Positions 8,233 to 17,522 are shown, counted from the stretch's first letter. The stretch is 64,000 nucleotides of DNA from CAMDHY01 sp046156265 (GCF_046156265.1 NZ_JAWDIR010000033.1:310001-374000), one strand, 5' to 3'. Program-made: numbers and translations. Notes: generated by a model not told the origin, from the sequence alone.

Positions 8233-8379
8233 GGGCGGCCTCGGCAGTCGTTGGGCGCCGGACGCTATCCGCCCACGCCCGCGCTGCCAACCACATCGGC
8301 CGCGGTGAGCCGGAGCCCGCCGCGGAGCCGATCGTCACCCGTCCAGCGCCACCCGTTCACTCCCGGAACAGGGGGCTCG

Positions 8380-9102
8380 TCACACCGCCCCGGCGTCGGC
8401 CGCGGCTGCGTCGGCGCCCGGATCGCGCGTGGCGGTGCGTTCGCGGCGGGCGGCGCGGCCGCGCTCGCGCATCTTGTCGAGGAAGCTGACGACGCGGCAG
8501 CCGACCGTCTCGGCGCGCTTCAGCATCGCCTCGCCGCGGGCGAGCGTGCGGTCGAGGGCCGCCATGGTGCGGCCGAGGCCGGGATCGTCGTCGTCGAGCC
8601 AGACCGGCATGATCCGCGCCATCACCACGGCGAGGCCGGCGGCGCGCAGGCGCCCGAGCGGGCTCGAAGCCTCGATGCCGGCAGCGGCGAGCGTCCACGG
8701 CTGCGCGCTGAGGCCGATGCCGGCGAGGCAGGCGGCGAGCCCCGGGTCGCGGCGGGCGGCCCTGGCGAGGCCGCGGATCGCCGGCTTATACGGGGTCAGG
8801 AGATCGAGGCGGCGCATTACCACGTCGAGCAGGCGGTCGCGGGCCGGCTGCCCCGCCTCGCCGTCGCCCAGCCCCTCGTCGCTGGCGCGATCCTTCTCGG
8901 CCTCGTCGAGGAGCTTGGCGTCGATGCGGGCGACGAAGTCGGCGAGGATGGCGCGCCGGCCGGCGTAGGCGCCGCGCAGGGTGGCCAGCGGCAGGTCCGC
9001 TCGCGCGGCGACGTCGGGGAGCGAGATCGTGTCCCAAGCGCGTTCGCCGGCGAGGGCCATCAGGGCCTCGACGATGCGCTGACGCTGCTTCTCGGTCGCC
9101 AT
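8380..9102 (-). CDS. COQ9/TetR-like protein
   Basis: 240 residues. The N-terminal 60 residues resemble a TetR helix-turn-helix (IVEALMALAGERAWDTISLPDVAARADLPLATLRGAY). The C-terminal part resembles the lipid-binding COQ9 domain (MPVWLDDDDPGLGRTMAALDRTL). COQ9 assists the Coq7 hydroxylation step of ubiquinone synthesis in mitochondria and shares the TetR fold, so rhizobial homologues are named either way. With UbiB and UbiK in this window, a ubiquinone role is plausible, but a DNA-binding role cannot be excluded. The tail after residue 215 is low-complexity (AAAADAGAV). Confidence 0.75.
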   Translation of the reverse strand: MATEKQRQRIVEALMALAGERAWDTISLPDVAARADLPLATLRGAYAGRRAILADFVARIDAKLLDEAEKDRASDEGLGDGEAGQPARDRLLDVVMRRLDLLTPYKPAIRGLARAARRDPGLAACLAGIGLSAQPWTLAAAGIEASSPLGRLRAAGLAVVMARIMPVWLDDDDPGLGRTMAALDRTLARGEAMLKRAETVGCRVVSFLDKMRERGRAARRERTATRDPGADAAAADAGAV

Positions 9103-9252
9103 GGTGGCCTCCTTGCGGGCTTCGTCCGAACTCTCTCCAACAGAGCTAGGAACGCCCGGGCGCGCTGCAAGGCGTCCGCGACGTTCAGGCGCCGACGGCG
9201 CGTGTCCGGATGCCGGCGCCGAGCGCTCGGGCGGCTGGGCGGCGGCCGGCGT

Positions 9253-10074
9253 TCAGCCGTCCGACAGCGCGCGGGAGCGGGCCGCGGCGGCGCGCACAGC
9301 GTCGTGCACCAGCCGCGGGATGCCGCGCTCGGCCATCAGCACCTCGAGCGCCGCGGCGGTGGTGCCGCCGGGGGAGGTGACGTTGCGCCGCAGCGTCTCC
9401 GGGTCGTGGCCGGAGCGGACGAGCAGTTCGCCGGCGCCGGCGACAGTGTCGCGGGCGAGGCGGAAGGCGAGGTCGGGCGGCAGCCCCGCCTCCTCGCCGG
9501 CCGCCGCCATCGCCTCGGCGAGCAGGAACACATAGGCCGGGCCGGAGCCGGACACGGCGGTGACGGCGTCGATCAGCCCCTCGTCCTCCACCCACTCGAC
9601 GCGGCCGACGGCAGCCATCAATGCGGTGGCGGTGGCGCGCTGTTGCTGCGTCACACCCTCGCCGGCGACGCAGACGGTGACGCCGCGGTGCACCTGCGCC
9701 GGCGTGTTCGGCATGGCACGAACGACGGCATTGGCGCGCAGGTCGCGCTCGAAGCGGGCGATCGGCGTGCCGGCGGCGATCGACACCACCAGCGTGTCGG
9801 CCGACAGCACGGCGGCGAGCGCCGGCAGCGCCGCGCCCATCGTCTGCGGCTTCACGGCGACGACGGCGACGCGGGGCGTGATGTCGGCGGGGATGGCGTT
9901 CTCGTGGCGGATGCCATGGGTGCGCAGGAAGGCCTGCATCTCGGAGGCCGGCATCGGGTCGACGACGATGACGTCGGCCGGCGCGAGGCCGCCCTCGATC
10001 CAGCCGGCGAGGAGCGCGCCTCCCATCTTGCCGGCACCGAGGAGCAGGAGGGGCGCAGCGGCGGTCAGCGACAT
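9253..10074 (-). CDS. proC: pyrroline-5-carboxylate reductase
   Basis: 273 residues. It catalyses the last step of proline synthesis, NAD(P)H-dependent reduction of pyrroline-5-carboxylate, in the cytoplasm. The dinucleotide-binding loop is LLLLGAGKMGGALLAGW (residues 9-25), AVKPQTMG follows at about 73, and the C-terminal family signature LRRNVTSPGGTTAAALEVL lies at about 229-247. Length is typical. A strong hairpin at 10109-10145 separates it from the upstream ybjN-like gene, so it probably has its own promoter in the 70 bases before the start. Confidence 0.96.
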   Translation of the reverse strand: MSLTAAAPLLLLGAGKMGGALLAGWIEGGLAPADVIVVDPMPASEMQAFLRTHGIRHENAIPADITPRVAVVAVKPQTMGAALPALAAVLSADTLVVSIAAGTPIARFERDLRANAVVRAMPNTPAQVHRGVTVCVAGEGVTQQQRATATALMAAVGRVEWVEDEGLIDAVTAVSGSGPAYVFLLAEAMAAAGEEAGLPPDLAFRLARDTVAGAGELLVRSGHDPETLRRNVTSPGGTTAAALEVLMAERGIPRLVHDAVRAAAARSRALSDG

Positions 10075-10108
10075 CGTTCACTCCAGCATCAGCGAGGCGG
10101 TGGGCGGG

Positions 10109-10145
10109 AAAAGCCGAAGGCCGAACCCGTCGGGGTCCGGCCTTC
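10109..10145 (-). terminator. intrinsic terminator of the ybjN-like gene
   Basis: On the minus strand GAAGGCCGGACCC and GGGTTCGGCCTTC form a 13-bp stem (one G-U pair) around the loop CGAC (10129-10132). Three bases later comes TTTT (10112-10109). It lies 65 bases after the stop of the ybjN-like gene and 35 bases before the proC start, so it ends the former or attenuates read-through into proC. Confidence 0.75.
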
Positions 10146-10209
10146 ATTCTACAGCAAGCCCCGCCGCCGGTGGGGCGGCAGCGCGGTCGGGCCCTCGGGC
10201 CCCTGATCT

Positions 10210-10710
10210 TCAGGCCTGTCCGGCCGTCTCGAACAGCACCGTCTCCAGCGCCTCGCCGGCGCTCTTGCCGGCCCAGACGACGAACTGGAACGCCTGGTAG
10301 TGCTGCTCGCAGGTCTCGAGCGCGTGCGCCAGCATGCCCTCGATCTGCGCCGGCGAGGGCTCGAGGTCGCCGGCGAGCAGCAGCGACTGCCGGTACATGA
10401 CGACGCCTTCCTCGTTCCAGAGGTCGAAGTGGCCCATCAGCATGCGCTCGTTGACGAGGGCGAGCAGCCGGCAGATTTCGGTGCGGCGCGGCGGCGGCAC
10501 CTTGAGGTCGAAGGCGCAGGCGAGGTGCAGAGCCTCGAAGCTGTCGAGCCAGGAAAACGACAGGTGGTAGTCGCTCATGTTGCCGGCGACGGAGATGGTG
10601 ATCTCGTCGTCGCCGTCGCGCTCGAACGTCCAGTCGTTCGTCAGCGCCACCCGTTCGATCGCGTCGACGGGATTGCTCTGCTGCTCGATCTCGAAGTCGA
10701 TGAGTGACAT
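10210..10710 (-). CDS. YbjN domain-containing protein
   Basis: 166 residues of the YbjN type, a small alpha/beta domain related to type III secretion chaperones. The N-terminal SLIDFEIEQQSNPVDAIERV is followed by the central DYHLSFSWLDSFEALHLACAF and RLLALVNERMLMGHFDLWNE. YbjN proteins are conserved cytosolic proteins linked to stress and motility phenotypes in enterobacteria; biochemistry is not established. The chosen ATG has AGAGGA 7 bases ahead. The frame is open upstream to 10845, but no ribosome site or similarity supports a longer form. Confidence 0.88.
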   Translation of the reverse strand: MSLIDFEIEQQSNPVDAIERVALTNDWTFERDGDDEITISVAGNMSDYHLSFSWLDSFEALHLACAFDLKVPPPRRTEICRLLALVNERMLMGHFDLWNEEGVVMYRQSLLLAGDLEPSPAQIEGMLAHALETCEQHYQAFQFVVWAGKSAGEALETVLFETAGQA

Positions 10711-10975
10711 GACCGTTCCTCTCGGTTCCGAGGAATGCGGGCGCGACACCGGGAGGGTGCGCCGCCCCCACACGTTACCGACCGGCCGGTCCGCCGGACG
10801 GAGCCAGGAAGCGCTCGGAGGCCGAAGCCTCATCAGCCGACGCACGCAGCGTCCGCGAGCGCGAATCTCCGTTTGATCGGAAGTCTAGCAGGTCGGATGC
10901 GGGCGACGAGTGCGAAAGTGACGACGCGGCAACCCGTTCCGGTCGCCGCGCCCGTGCGCGCGAACTCGGCCCGGC

Positions 10976-11278
10976 TCAGCCGACGGAGCTGTCCATCGGC
11001 CCCGGCGGCTCATGCGCCGCGACCTCGAGCGCCGCCACGCGGCTCTCGAGAGCGGCGAGAGCGAGCTTGAGGGCATCCGCCTCGGCACGCGCCTTCACGG
11101 CCATTTCCTTGACGGCCTCGTGCTCGTCGCGGTGGACGACGTCCATGTCGGAGAGGAACCGCTCGGCCTGGGCGCGGAAGGCGGTCTCCGCCTCGCGGCG
11201 AACCCCCTGGGCGACGGCGGCGGCATCGGTCGCGAGCTTGGCGAACTCGTCGAGCAGGCGATTGTTGGTCTGTGTCAT
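10976..11278 (-). CDS. ubiK: accessory factor UbiK family protein (BMFP)
   Basis: 100 residues, an N-terminal amphipathic segment (TNNRLLDEFAKLATDAAAVAQG) and a C-terminal coiled coil (LKLALAALESRVAALE), the layout of UbiK/BMFP proteins. UbiK binds UbiJ and helps the aerobic ubiquinone synthesis complex in gammaproteobacteria; the brucellar homologue was studied as a membrane fusogenic protein. ATG at 11278 lies 8 bases after GGAGG; the ATG at 11284 is too close to that site. The gene is divergent from lgt. Confidence 0.85.
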   Translation of the reverse strand: MTQTNNRLLDEFAKLATDAAAVAQGVRREAETAFRAQAERFLSDMDVVHRDEHEAVKEMAVKARAEADALKLALAALESRVAALEVAAHEPPGPMDSSVG

Positions 11279-11458
11279 CGGCATGTCCTCCGGACGCGAG
11301 CCGTCTCCGGCAGACTATGGGGACGGCACCCGACGTTCACAAGACGACCGGGGGCGGCCCTTCCGCCGCAGCCCCCGCGAGGCCGCGAAGCCGCGGGCGA
11401 TTGACCCGCCCGCGCCCGCCGGTGCAGGGTCCGGCCGCCCCCGGAGACGCCCCGACCG

Positions 11459-12295
11459 ATGCTGTTCGCCCTGCCGTTTCCCGCCATTAACCCTGTCATC
11501 GTCGAGCTCGGGCCGTTCGCGCTGCGCTGGTACGCCGTCGCTTACGTCGCCGGCATCCTGCTCGGCTGGTGGTACATGCGGTCGCTGGTGCGCACCGAGC
11601 GGCTGTGGGCGCCGGGGCAGCCGCGGCCGAGCCTCGCCGATGTCGACGATGTCGTCCTGTGGGCGACGCTCGGCATCGTGCTGGGCGGCCGTCTCGGCTA
11701 CGTGCTGTTCTACAACCCGTTGTATTTCCTGCAGAACCCCGCCGAGATCCTGGTCCTCTGGGAAGGCGGCATGTCCTTCCACGGCGGCTTCCTCGGCGTC
11801 GTCCTCGCCGTCGCGCTGTTTTCCTGGCGCCGGCGCGTGCCGCTCGGCTCGCTGTCGGACATCGTCGCCGTCTCGACGCCGTTCGGCCTCCTGTTCGGGC
11901 GGCTTGCGAACTTCGTCAACGGCGAGCTGTGGGGCCGGCCGACCGACGTGCCGTGGGCCTTCGTCTTCCCCCGCGCCGGGCCGGAGCCGCGCCATCCGAG
12001 CCAGCTCTACGAGGCGGCCCTCGAGGGCCTCGTGCTGTTTCTCGTGCTGCGACTGCTCACCCACCGCTTCCACGTGCTGAAGCGCCCGTGGTTCGCCACC
12101 GGCGCCTTCGTCTGCGGCTACGGGTTGGCTCGCACCTTCGTCGAGTTCTTCCGCATGCCCGATGCCCATATCGGCTTCTTCGCCGGCTGGCTGACGATGG
12201 GCATGCTGCTGTCGATCCCGATGGTGCTCGTCGGGGCGCTCGTGATGGCGTGGGCGGCGCGGCGGCCGGCGGTGGCGGCCGGCACGGCGCCGTGA
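11459..12295 (+). CDS. lgt: prolipoprotein diacylglyceryl transferase
   Basis: 278-residue inner-membrane enzyme with about seven membrane segments that transfers diacylglycerol from phosphatidylglycerol to the lipobox cysteine of prolipoproteins. Signature segments are LGGRLGYVLFYN, MSFHGGFLGV (catalytic histidine region), GRLANFVNGELWG with the essential asparagine and glutamate, and RHPSQLYEA. The gene overlaps the next reading frame by 4 bases, so lgt and the MidA-like gene are co-translated, and pgeF follows; this trio is common in Rhizobiales. Confidence 0.97.
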   Translation: MLFALPFPAINPVIVELGPFALRWYAVAYVAGILLGWWYMRSLVRTERLWAPGQPRPSLADVDDVVLWATLGIVLGGRLGYVLFYNPLYFLQNPAEILVLWEGGMSFHGGFLGVVLAVALFSWRRRVPLGSLSDIVAVSTPFGLLFGRLANFVNGELWGRPTDVPWAFVFPRAGPEPRHPSQLYEAALEGLVLFLVLRLLTHRFHVLKRPWFATGAFVCGYGLARTFVEFFRMPDAHIGFFAGWLTMGMLLSIPMVLVGALVMAWAARRPAVAAGTAP

Positions 12296-13383
12296 GCGAC
12301 ACCCCGCTCGGCCGCCGTCTCGCCCGTCTGATCGCCGAGACGGGGCCGATCACGGTGGCCGACTACATGGCCCACTGCCTCGGCGACCCCGAGCACGGCT
12401 ACTATCTCGCCCGCGAGCCGTTCGGGCCGAAGGGCGACTTCGTAACCGCGCCTGAAATCTCGCAGATGTTCGGCGAGCTCGTCGGTGCCTGGCTCGCCGA
12501 GGCGTGGCACGCCGCCGGCCGACCGACGGAGGTGCGCCTGGTCGAGCTCGGTCCCGGTCGCGGTACGCTTTCCGCCGACATCCTGCGGACGCTGCGGCTG
12601 GTGCCGGATCTGGTCGCCGCCGCGACGCTCCACCTCGTCGAGACGAGCCCCCGCCTGCGCGCCATCCAGGCGGAGACGCTGGCGGCCGCTCCGGTCGCGG
12701 CGCACTGGCACGACCGGCTCGACGACGTGCCGGCGGGCTTCACCCTGGCGGTGGCCAACGAGTTCTTCGACGCCCTGCCGGTGCGCCAGTTCGTGCGTAC
12801 CGATACCGCGTGGCAGGAGCGCGTCGTCGGGCTCGATGCCGACGGCAGCCTCGCCTTCGGCCTCGGCCCGGGCGCGCTCGCCGCCTGTGAGCTGCCGCCG
12901 CGGCTGCGCGCGGCGCCGACCGGCGCGATCCTCGAGGTCTCGCCGGCCTCGATCGCGGTGATGCAGACGCTCGCCGGCCGCATCGCCGGCCACAGTGGCG
13001 CCGCGCTCGTCATCGACTACGGCCATGCCGAGACCGGCCTCGGCGAGACGCTGCAGGCGGTCGCCGCTCACGCCTACGCCGATCCGCTCGCCGCCCCCGG
13101 CGAGGCCGACCTCACCGCCCACGTCGACTTTTCCGCGCTGGCCCGCGCCGCGCGCTCCGCCGGCGCCGCAGCGCACGGGCCGATCGGCCAGGGTGCGTTC
13201 CTCTCGGCGCTCGGGCTCGCACAGCGGGCCGCCCGGCTCTCCCGCGACGCCGATGCGGCGACCCGGGCCGCCATCGCTGCCGCCGCCGACCGCCTCGCGG
13301 CGCCGGGCGAGATGGGCACGCTGTTCAAGGTGTTGGCGGTGACGCCGCAGGGGGATGCCCCGCCGCCGCCGTTCGCGGTTTGA
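12292..13383 (+). CDS. MidA/NDUFAF7-family SAM-dependent methyltransferase
   Basis: 363 residues of the SAM-dependent methyltransferase family DUF185. Landmarks are MAHCLGDPEHGYYLAREPFG near the N-terminus, GDFVTAPEISQMFGE, motif I VELGPGRGTLSADILR, ANEFFDALPVRQFV and the C-terminal ALVIDYGH. The mitochondrial homologue NDUFAF7 dimethylates an arginine of a complex I subunit; the same target (NuoD) is plausible in an alphaproteobacterium but is inferred. The GTG start overlaps the lgt stop (GTGA). Confidence 0.9.
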   Translation: MSDTPLGRRLARLIAETGPITVADYMAHCLGDPEHGYYLAREPFGPKGDFVTAPEISQMFGELVGAWLAEAWHAAGRPTEVRLVELGPGRGTLSADILRTLRLVPDLVAAATLHLVETSPRLRAIQAETLAAAPVAAHWHDRLDDVPAGFTLAVANEFFDALPVRQFVRTDTAWQERVVGLDADGSLAFGLGPGALAACELPPRLRAAPTGAILEVSPASIAVMQTLAGRIAGHSGAALVIDYGHAETGLGETLQAVAAHAYADPLAAPGEADLTAHVDFSALARAARSAGAAAHGPIGQGAFLSALGLAQRAARLSRDADAATRAAIAAAADRLAAPGEMGTLFKVLAVTPQGDAPPPPFAV

Positions 13384-13465
13384 CAGGTCCGTCGGCCGCA
13401 CCCACCTTCGACGCACCCGCCGAATCCCTCGGCCCGCGCTTTCTCCGACAGGTTCCCGGACGCCG

Positions 13466-14233
13466 ATGATCCGTGCCCCCGCCCTCGACGCCATGCCCGC
13501 CGTCCGCCACGCCTTCTTCACCCGCGAGGGCGGCGTCTCCGACGGCGTCTATGCGAGCCTCAATGTCGGGCTAGGCTCCTCCGACCGGCCGGAGAACGTC
13601 CACGAGAACCGTGCCCGCGTCGCCCGGGCGCTGGGGGTCGCGCCGGTGGCGCTGGCGCTGCCCTACCAGGTGCATTCCCCTGATGCCGCCGTGGTGCGGG
13701 CGCCGTGGGGCGAGGGAGAGCGGCCGCGCGTCGACGCCGTCGTCACCGACGTGCCGGGCCTCGCGATGGCGGTGACGACCGCCGATTGCACGCCGGTGCT
13801 GTTCGCCGACCCGGTCGCCGGCGTCGTCGGTGCCGCCCACGCGGGCTGGCGCGGCGCGCTCCGCGGCGTGCTCGAATCGACCGTGACCGCGATGGAGGGG
13901 CTCGGTGCCGGGCGCGAGCGCATCGTCGCGGTCATCGGCCCGACGATCTCCGCCGACGCCTACGAGGTCGGCCCGGAGTTCGTCGCCCGCTTTCTCGAGG
14001 AGGACGAGGCCAGCGCTGCCTTCTTCGTGCGCGCCGAGCGGGCCGGCCACTCGATGTTCGACCTGCCGGGCTATGTGGCGATGCGGCTCGGCAAGGCGGG
14101 GCTCGGCTCCGTCGAGGACCTCGGCCTCTGCACCTACCACGACGAGGCACGGTTCTTTTCCTATCGCCGCATGACGCACCGCGGCGAGGCGGATTACGGC
14201 CGGCTCGTGGCCGGCATCGCGCTGGCCGGCTGA
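13466..14233 (+). CDS. pgeF: PgeF/YfiH multicopper-type (laccase domain) protein
   Basis: 255 residues of the PgeF family, long called polyphenol oxidase. The metal ligands are visible: histidine in PYQVHSPDA, cysteine in TTADCTPVLF, and histidine in AAHAGWRG. The C-terminal LGLCTYHDEARFFSYRR is typical. Members have been reported to hydrolyse mis-made UDP-MurNAc-L-serine in enterobacteria and to act on purine nucleosides in others. ATG at 13466 directly precedes the conserved N-terminus (IRAPALDAMPAVRHAFFTR). It is the third gene of the lgt cluster, 82 bases after the methyltransferase. Confidence 0.93.
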   Translation: MIRAPALDAMPAVRHAFFTREGGVSDGVYASLNVGLGSSDRPENVHENRARVARALGVAPVALALPYQVHSPDAAVVRAPWGEGERPRVDAVVTDVPGLAMAVTTADCTPVLFADPVAGVVGAAHAGWRGALRGVLESTVTAMEGLGAGRERIVAVIGPTISADAYEVGPEFVARFLEEDEASAAFFVRAERAGHSMFDLPGYVAMRLGKAGLGSVEDLGLCTYHDEARFFSYRRMTHRGEADYGRLVAGIALAG

Positions 14234-14348
14234 GGTCCTCGCCCGGCCGTCCACAGCGATGTGAATCGCGTTCGCAATTCCGTCACAATCGGCTCGTCGT
14301 GTGCGCTGACCCGCGTCGGGGGTCGCGGCATACTGCGAGACCCTGACG

Positions 14349-15002
14349 ATGAATGCCGGACTGATGCACCGAGCCCCTGCCTTTCCCCTCGGCGCCCTGA
14401 CGCGCCGCCGTCTCGCGGCGCTGCTCGCGGTGATCGCCGGTGTGGTGATCGTCTGTCTGGCGGTCGTCGCTATGGCCGACCTGGATATTGCCGCGATCAG
14501 TGCCGAAAACGGACCGGTGGAGTGGCTGCAGGTCGCCTTCTACAGCACCGCGGCGGTCTGCTTCTTCGCCGCGGCGACGATGACGGAAGAGCGGCTGCAC
14601 AGACTGGCGTTCGCCGGCTTCGGGCTGTTTATCGTCGTGCTGACGCTGCGGGAGCTCGACTTCACCCGCTCCGGCACACCCACCCTGGCGCTCGTCTTCA
14701 ACAGCCGCGGCACCATTGCCGTGATGGCCCTGGCATGGCTCGGCCTCGCCGCAGTGTCCTGGCGGGACCCTCTCGGCCTCTTCGCCTCCGGCCTGCGCTG
14801 GTTGGGGGGACGGGGCGGCCGACCGCTGCTCGCCGCGGCGGTCCTGCTCCTCTGCGCCTGGGTGTTCGATCAACACCTCCTGCCCGTGGGGCGAACCGTC
14901 GACCTCGTCGGCGAGGAGGCGCTGGAACTCGCCGCGGCGTCGCTGGTGCTGTTGTCGGCGTTCGCGGCGGTTCACGTCTCGCGCTCCGCCGCCACGGCCT
15001 GA
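14349..15002 (+). CDS. integral membrane protein of unknown function
   Basis: 217 residues with about six hydrophobic segments (near residues 21-43, 55-76, 84-102, 117-136, 157-172 and 184-206). The loop after the first segment contains ENGPVEWLQ, and the third segment is followed by LRELDFTRSGTP, charged residues close to the membrane. I do not recognise a named family. The 115-base gap from pgeF is free of genes. Nothing in the neighbours (pgeF, fatty acid oxidation genes) suggests a function. Confidence 0.75.
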   Translation: MNAGLMHRAPAFPLGALTRRRLAALLAVIAGVVIVCLAVVAMADLDIAAISAENGPVEWLQVAFYSTAAVCFFAAATMTEERLHRLAFAGFGLFIVVLTLRELDFTRSGTPTLALVFNSRGTIAVMALAWLGLAAVSWRDPLGLFASGLRWLGGRGGRPLLAAAVLLLCAWVFDQHLLPVGRTVDLVGEEALELAAASLVLLSAFAAVHVSRSAATA

Positions 15003-15146
15003 AGGCGCGCCGTTCGCCCACCGGCCAGGCGGCGCGCCGTCTCCACCCTCCGACCGTTGAGCCCGGGTGCTTCGGCCGTGTTCCGCGCGCCGTTGCCGGC
15101 CGGCGAACGATCGCCTAGGGTCCGGCCCGCCTGCGAGGAGACCGCC

Positions 15147-15917
15147 GTGAGCCTCATCATCGAGGAGGCGCCGCGACCCGGCGTCGTCCTGCTCCGCCTC
15201 AACCGTCCCGACGCCCTCAACGCCCTCAACATGGAGATCCGGCGCGAACTCGCCGAGATCCTGGCACGACTCGTCGACGACCCGGCGGTGCGCGTCGTCG
15301 TCGTCACCGGCGACGACAAGGCGTTCGCCGCCGGCGCCGACATCAAGGCGATGGCCGAGGCCTCCCCGACCGAGATGCACCGGCGCGGCCTGCACCGGCT
15401 GTGGGCGGCGGTGGCCGAGTTCCGCAAGCCGATGATCGCCGCGGTGCGCGGCTTCGCGCTGGGTGGCGGCTGCGAGCTCGCGCTGCACGCCGACATCATC
15501 GTCGCCGGCCGGGGCGCGAAGTTCGGGCTGCCGGAGGTGCGCGTCGGCATCATGCCCGGCGCCGGCGGCACCCAGCGGCTGGTGCGCGCCGTCGGCAAGT
15601 ACAAGGCGATGAAGCTCCTGATGACCGGCGAGCAGATCGACGGCGAGACCGCCGAGCGCTGGGGGCTCGCGAGCGAGGTCGTCGACGACGACGCCGTGCT
15701 CGAGCGGGCGCTGGAGCTCGCCACCCGCATTGCGGCGGGCCCGGCGGTGGCGCTCGAGCACATCAAGGAGACGGTGCTGCTCGGCGCCGACCTGCCCTTG
15801 CAGTCGGCGCTGGCGCTGGAGCGCCGGTCGTTCCAGTTGCTGTTCGACACCGACGACCAGCGCGAGGGCATGGCGGCCTTCATCGAGCGGCGCAAGCCGG
15901 CGTTCAAGGGCGAGTGA
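15147..15917 (+). CDS. enoyl-CoA hydratase (crotonase family)
   Basis: 256 residues. The oxyanion-hole segments are KAFAAGADIKAMAE (about 57-70) and GFALGGGCELA (about 102-112). Both catalytic glutamates of the hydratase subgroup are present, in GGGCELA and in GLPEVRVGIMPGAGGTQRL, so hydration of a trans-2-enoyl-CoA is likely rather than isomerase activity. The start is GTG behind GAGGAG; the frame is open further upstream without support. The 3-hydroxyacyl-CoA dehydrogenase gene begins 7 bases later, so the two catalyse consecutive steps of beta-oxidation or of phenylacetate-type CoA degradation. Confidence 0.93.
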   Translation: MSLIIEEAPRPGVVLLRLNRPDALNALNMEIRRELAEILARLVDDPAVRVVVVTGDDKAFAAGADIKAMAEASPTEMHRRGLHRLWAAVAEFRKPMIAAVRGFALGGGCELALHADIIVAGRGAKFGLPEVRVGIMPGAGGTQRLVRAVGKYKAMKLLMTGEQIDGETAERWGLASEVVDDDAVLERALELATRIAAGPAVALEHIKETVLLGADLPLQSALALERRSFQLLFDTDDQREGMAAFIERRKPAFKGE

Positions 15918-15924
15918 CGCAGAG

Positions 15925-17478
15925 ATGAGTGACGCGAGCGTGAGCACGATGAGCGACAGTGGACCAGCGGTCATCGGCGTCGTCGGCGCCGGCGCGATGG
16001 GCGCCGGCATCGTGCAGTGGGCGGCCGAGGCCGGCCACACCGTGATCGCCTTCGACGCCCGGCCCGGCGCCGTCGTGGCGGCGAAGGAGAAGATCGCCGA
16101 CCTGTTCGACCGCATCGTCGCCAAGGGGCGGATGACGGCGGAGACGGCTTCGGCGGCCCTCGCCCGCATCACCCCGGCCGAGACGCTCGCCGACTTCGCC
16201 CGCGCCGATCTGGTGATCGAGGCGATCGTCGAGGATCTCGAGGCGAAGCGCGGCCTGTTCCGCGACCTCGAGGAGATCGTGCGGCCGGACGCGGTGCTCG
16301 CCACCAACACCTCGTCCTTGTCGGTGACGGCAGTCGCCGCCGCTGCTCGCCGGCCGGAGCGCGTCGCGGGCCTGCACTTCTTCAATCCCGTGCCGCTGAT
16401 GAAGGTGGTCGAGGTGATTCCGGGCCTGCGCACGGCACCAGCGGTGGCGGACACGCTCGCAGCCCTCGTCGCCGCCACCGGCCACCGGGCGGTCACCTGC
16501 CGCGACACGCCGGGCTTCCTCGTCAACCACGCCGGCCGCGCCTTCTCGACGGAAGGGCTGAAGATCGTCCAGGACGGCGTCGGCGAGCCGGCCGACGTCG
16601 ACCGCGTGATGACCGAGGCGGCGGGCTTCCGCATGGGCCCGTTCGAGCTCTTCGACCTCACCGGCCTCGACGTCTCGAACCGGGTGATGGACGAGATCTA
16701 CGGCCAGTTCTACCAGGAGCCGCGCTACCGCCCGTCGCCGATCGCCGGCCGCCGCGTCGCCGGCGGGCTCTACGGCCGCAAGAGCGGCGAGGGCTTCTAT
16801 CGCTACGACGACGGCCGCAAGGCCGCCCCCGCCGAAATCGCGCCGCCCAATGGACCGGCGCCGACGGTCTGGCTCGGCGCCGTCGCGGCGGAGGTCCGTG
16901 ACGCCGTCGCCGCGGCGCTCGCCGAGGGCGGTGCGACCGTGCAGGATGGGACGGACGCTCCCGCCGGCGCGGCCCTGATCGTCACGCCGCTCGGCCTCGA
17001 CACCACGCACGCCGCGCTCGCGGCCGGGCTCGACCCGCGGCGGACGGTGGCGCTCGATCCGCTGTTCCCGGCTAGCTTCGCGAGCGGCGGGCGGGTGACG
17101 CTAATGACGAGCCCGGCCACCGATGCCGGCCTTGCCGACGGCGTGCACCGCGCGCTGCTTGCGGCCGGCCGCAAGGTCACCCGCATCGCCGACAGCCCGG
17201 GCTTCATCGCCCAGCGCATGCTGGCGATGGTGGTGGCGACCGCCTGTGAGATCGCCCAGCAGAAGATCGCCTCCCCGGCCGACATCGACGCCGCGGTCCG
17301 GCTTGGCCTCGGCTATCCGCAGGGGCCGCTCGCCCTCGGCGATGCCATCGGCCCGGTGCGGATCCTCGAGATCCTGTCGGGGCTTCATACGCTGACGGGT
17401 GATCCGCGTTATCGTCCACCGCTCTGGCTGCGGCGCCGGGCGGCGCTTGGGCTGTCGCTGGCGACGCCCGATCGCTGA
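15925..17478 (+). CDS. 3-hydroxyacyl-CoA dehydrogenase, PaaH-like, two C-terminal domains
   Basis: 517 residues. The NAD-binding domain starts IGVVGAGAMGAGIVQWAAEAG (about 17-37), and ATNTSSLSVTAVA and the catalytic HFFNPVPLMKVVEV follow. A first 3HCDH C-terminal domain (DTPGFLVNHAGR...) ends near residue 295 and a second one (DSPGFIAQRMLAM..., about 420-515) closes the protein, the arrangement of PaaH/FadB2-like stand-alone dehydrogenases of about 500 residues. ATG at 15925 and 15949 are both possible starts; the first is 7 bases from the hydratase stop. Confidence 0.93.
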   Translation: MSDASVSTMSDSGPAVIGVVGAGAMGAGIVQWAAEAGHTVIAFDARPGAVVAAKEKIADLFDRIVAKGRMTAETASAALARITPAETLADFARADLVIEAIVEDLEAKRGLFRDLEEIVRPDAVLATNTSSLSVTAVAAAARRPERVAGLHFFNPVPLMKVVEVIPGLRTAPAVADTLAALVAATGHRAVTCRDTPGFLVNHAGRAFSTEGLKIVQDGVGEPADVDRVMTEAAGFRMGPFELFDLTGLDVSNRVMDEIYGQFYQEPRYRPSPIAGRRVAGGLYGRKSGEGFYRYDDGRKAAPAEIAPPNGPAPTVWLGAVAAEVRDAVAAALAEGGATVQDGTDAPAGAALIVTPLGLDTTHAALAAGLDPRRTVALDPLFPASFASGGRVTLMTSPATDAGLADGVHRALLAAGRKVTRIADSPGFIAQRMLAMVVATACEIAQQKIASPADIDAAVRLGLGYPQGPLALGDAIGPVRILEILSGLHTLTGDPRYRPPLWLRRRAALGLSLATPDR

Positions 17479-17522
17479 CGACCGCGGTTCTGCGGCGGCG
17501 GCGGTTGAAAGCCGGCCGGCGG

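Noticed and set aside
7804..10206. 800-codon open frame on the plus strand over csaA, the COQ9-like gene and proC
   Set aside because: It is antisense to three clear genes, and its composition (R, A, G, H rich without domains) is that of a GC-rich shadow frame.
14283..16661. 792-codon minus-strand open frame opposite the hydratase and dehydrogenase
   Set aside because: No start signal or domains; the plus-strand genes are certain.
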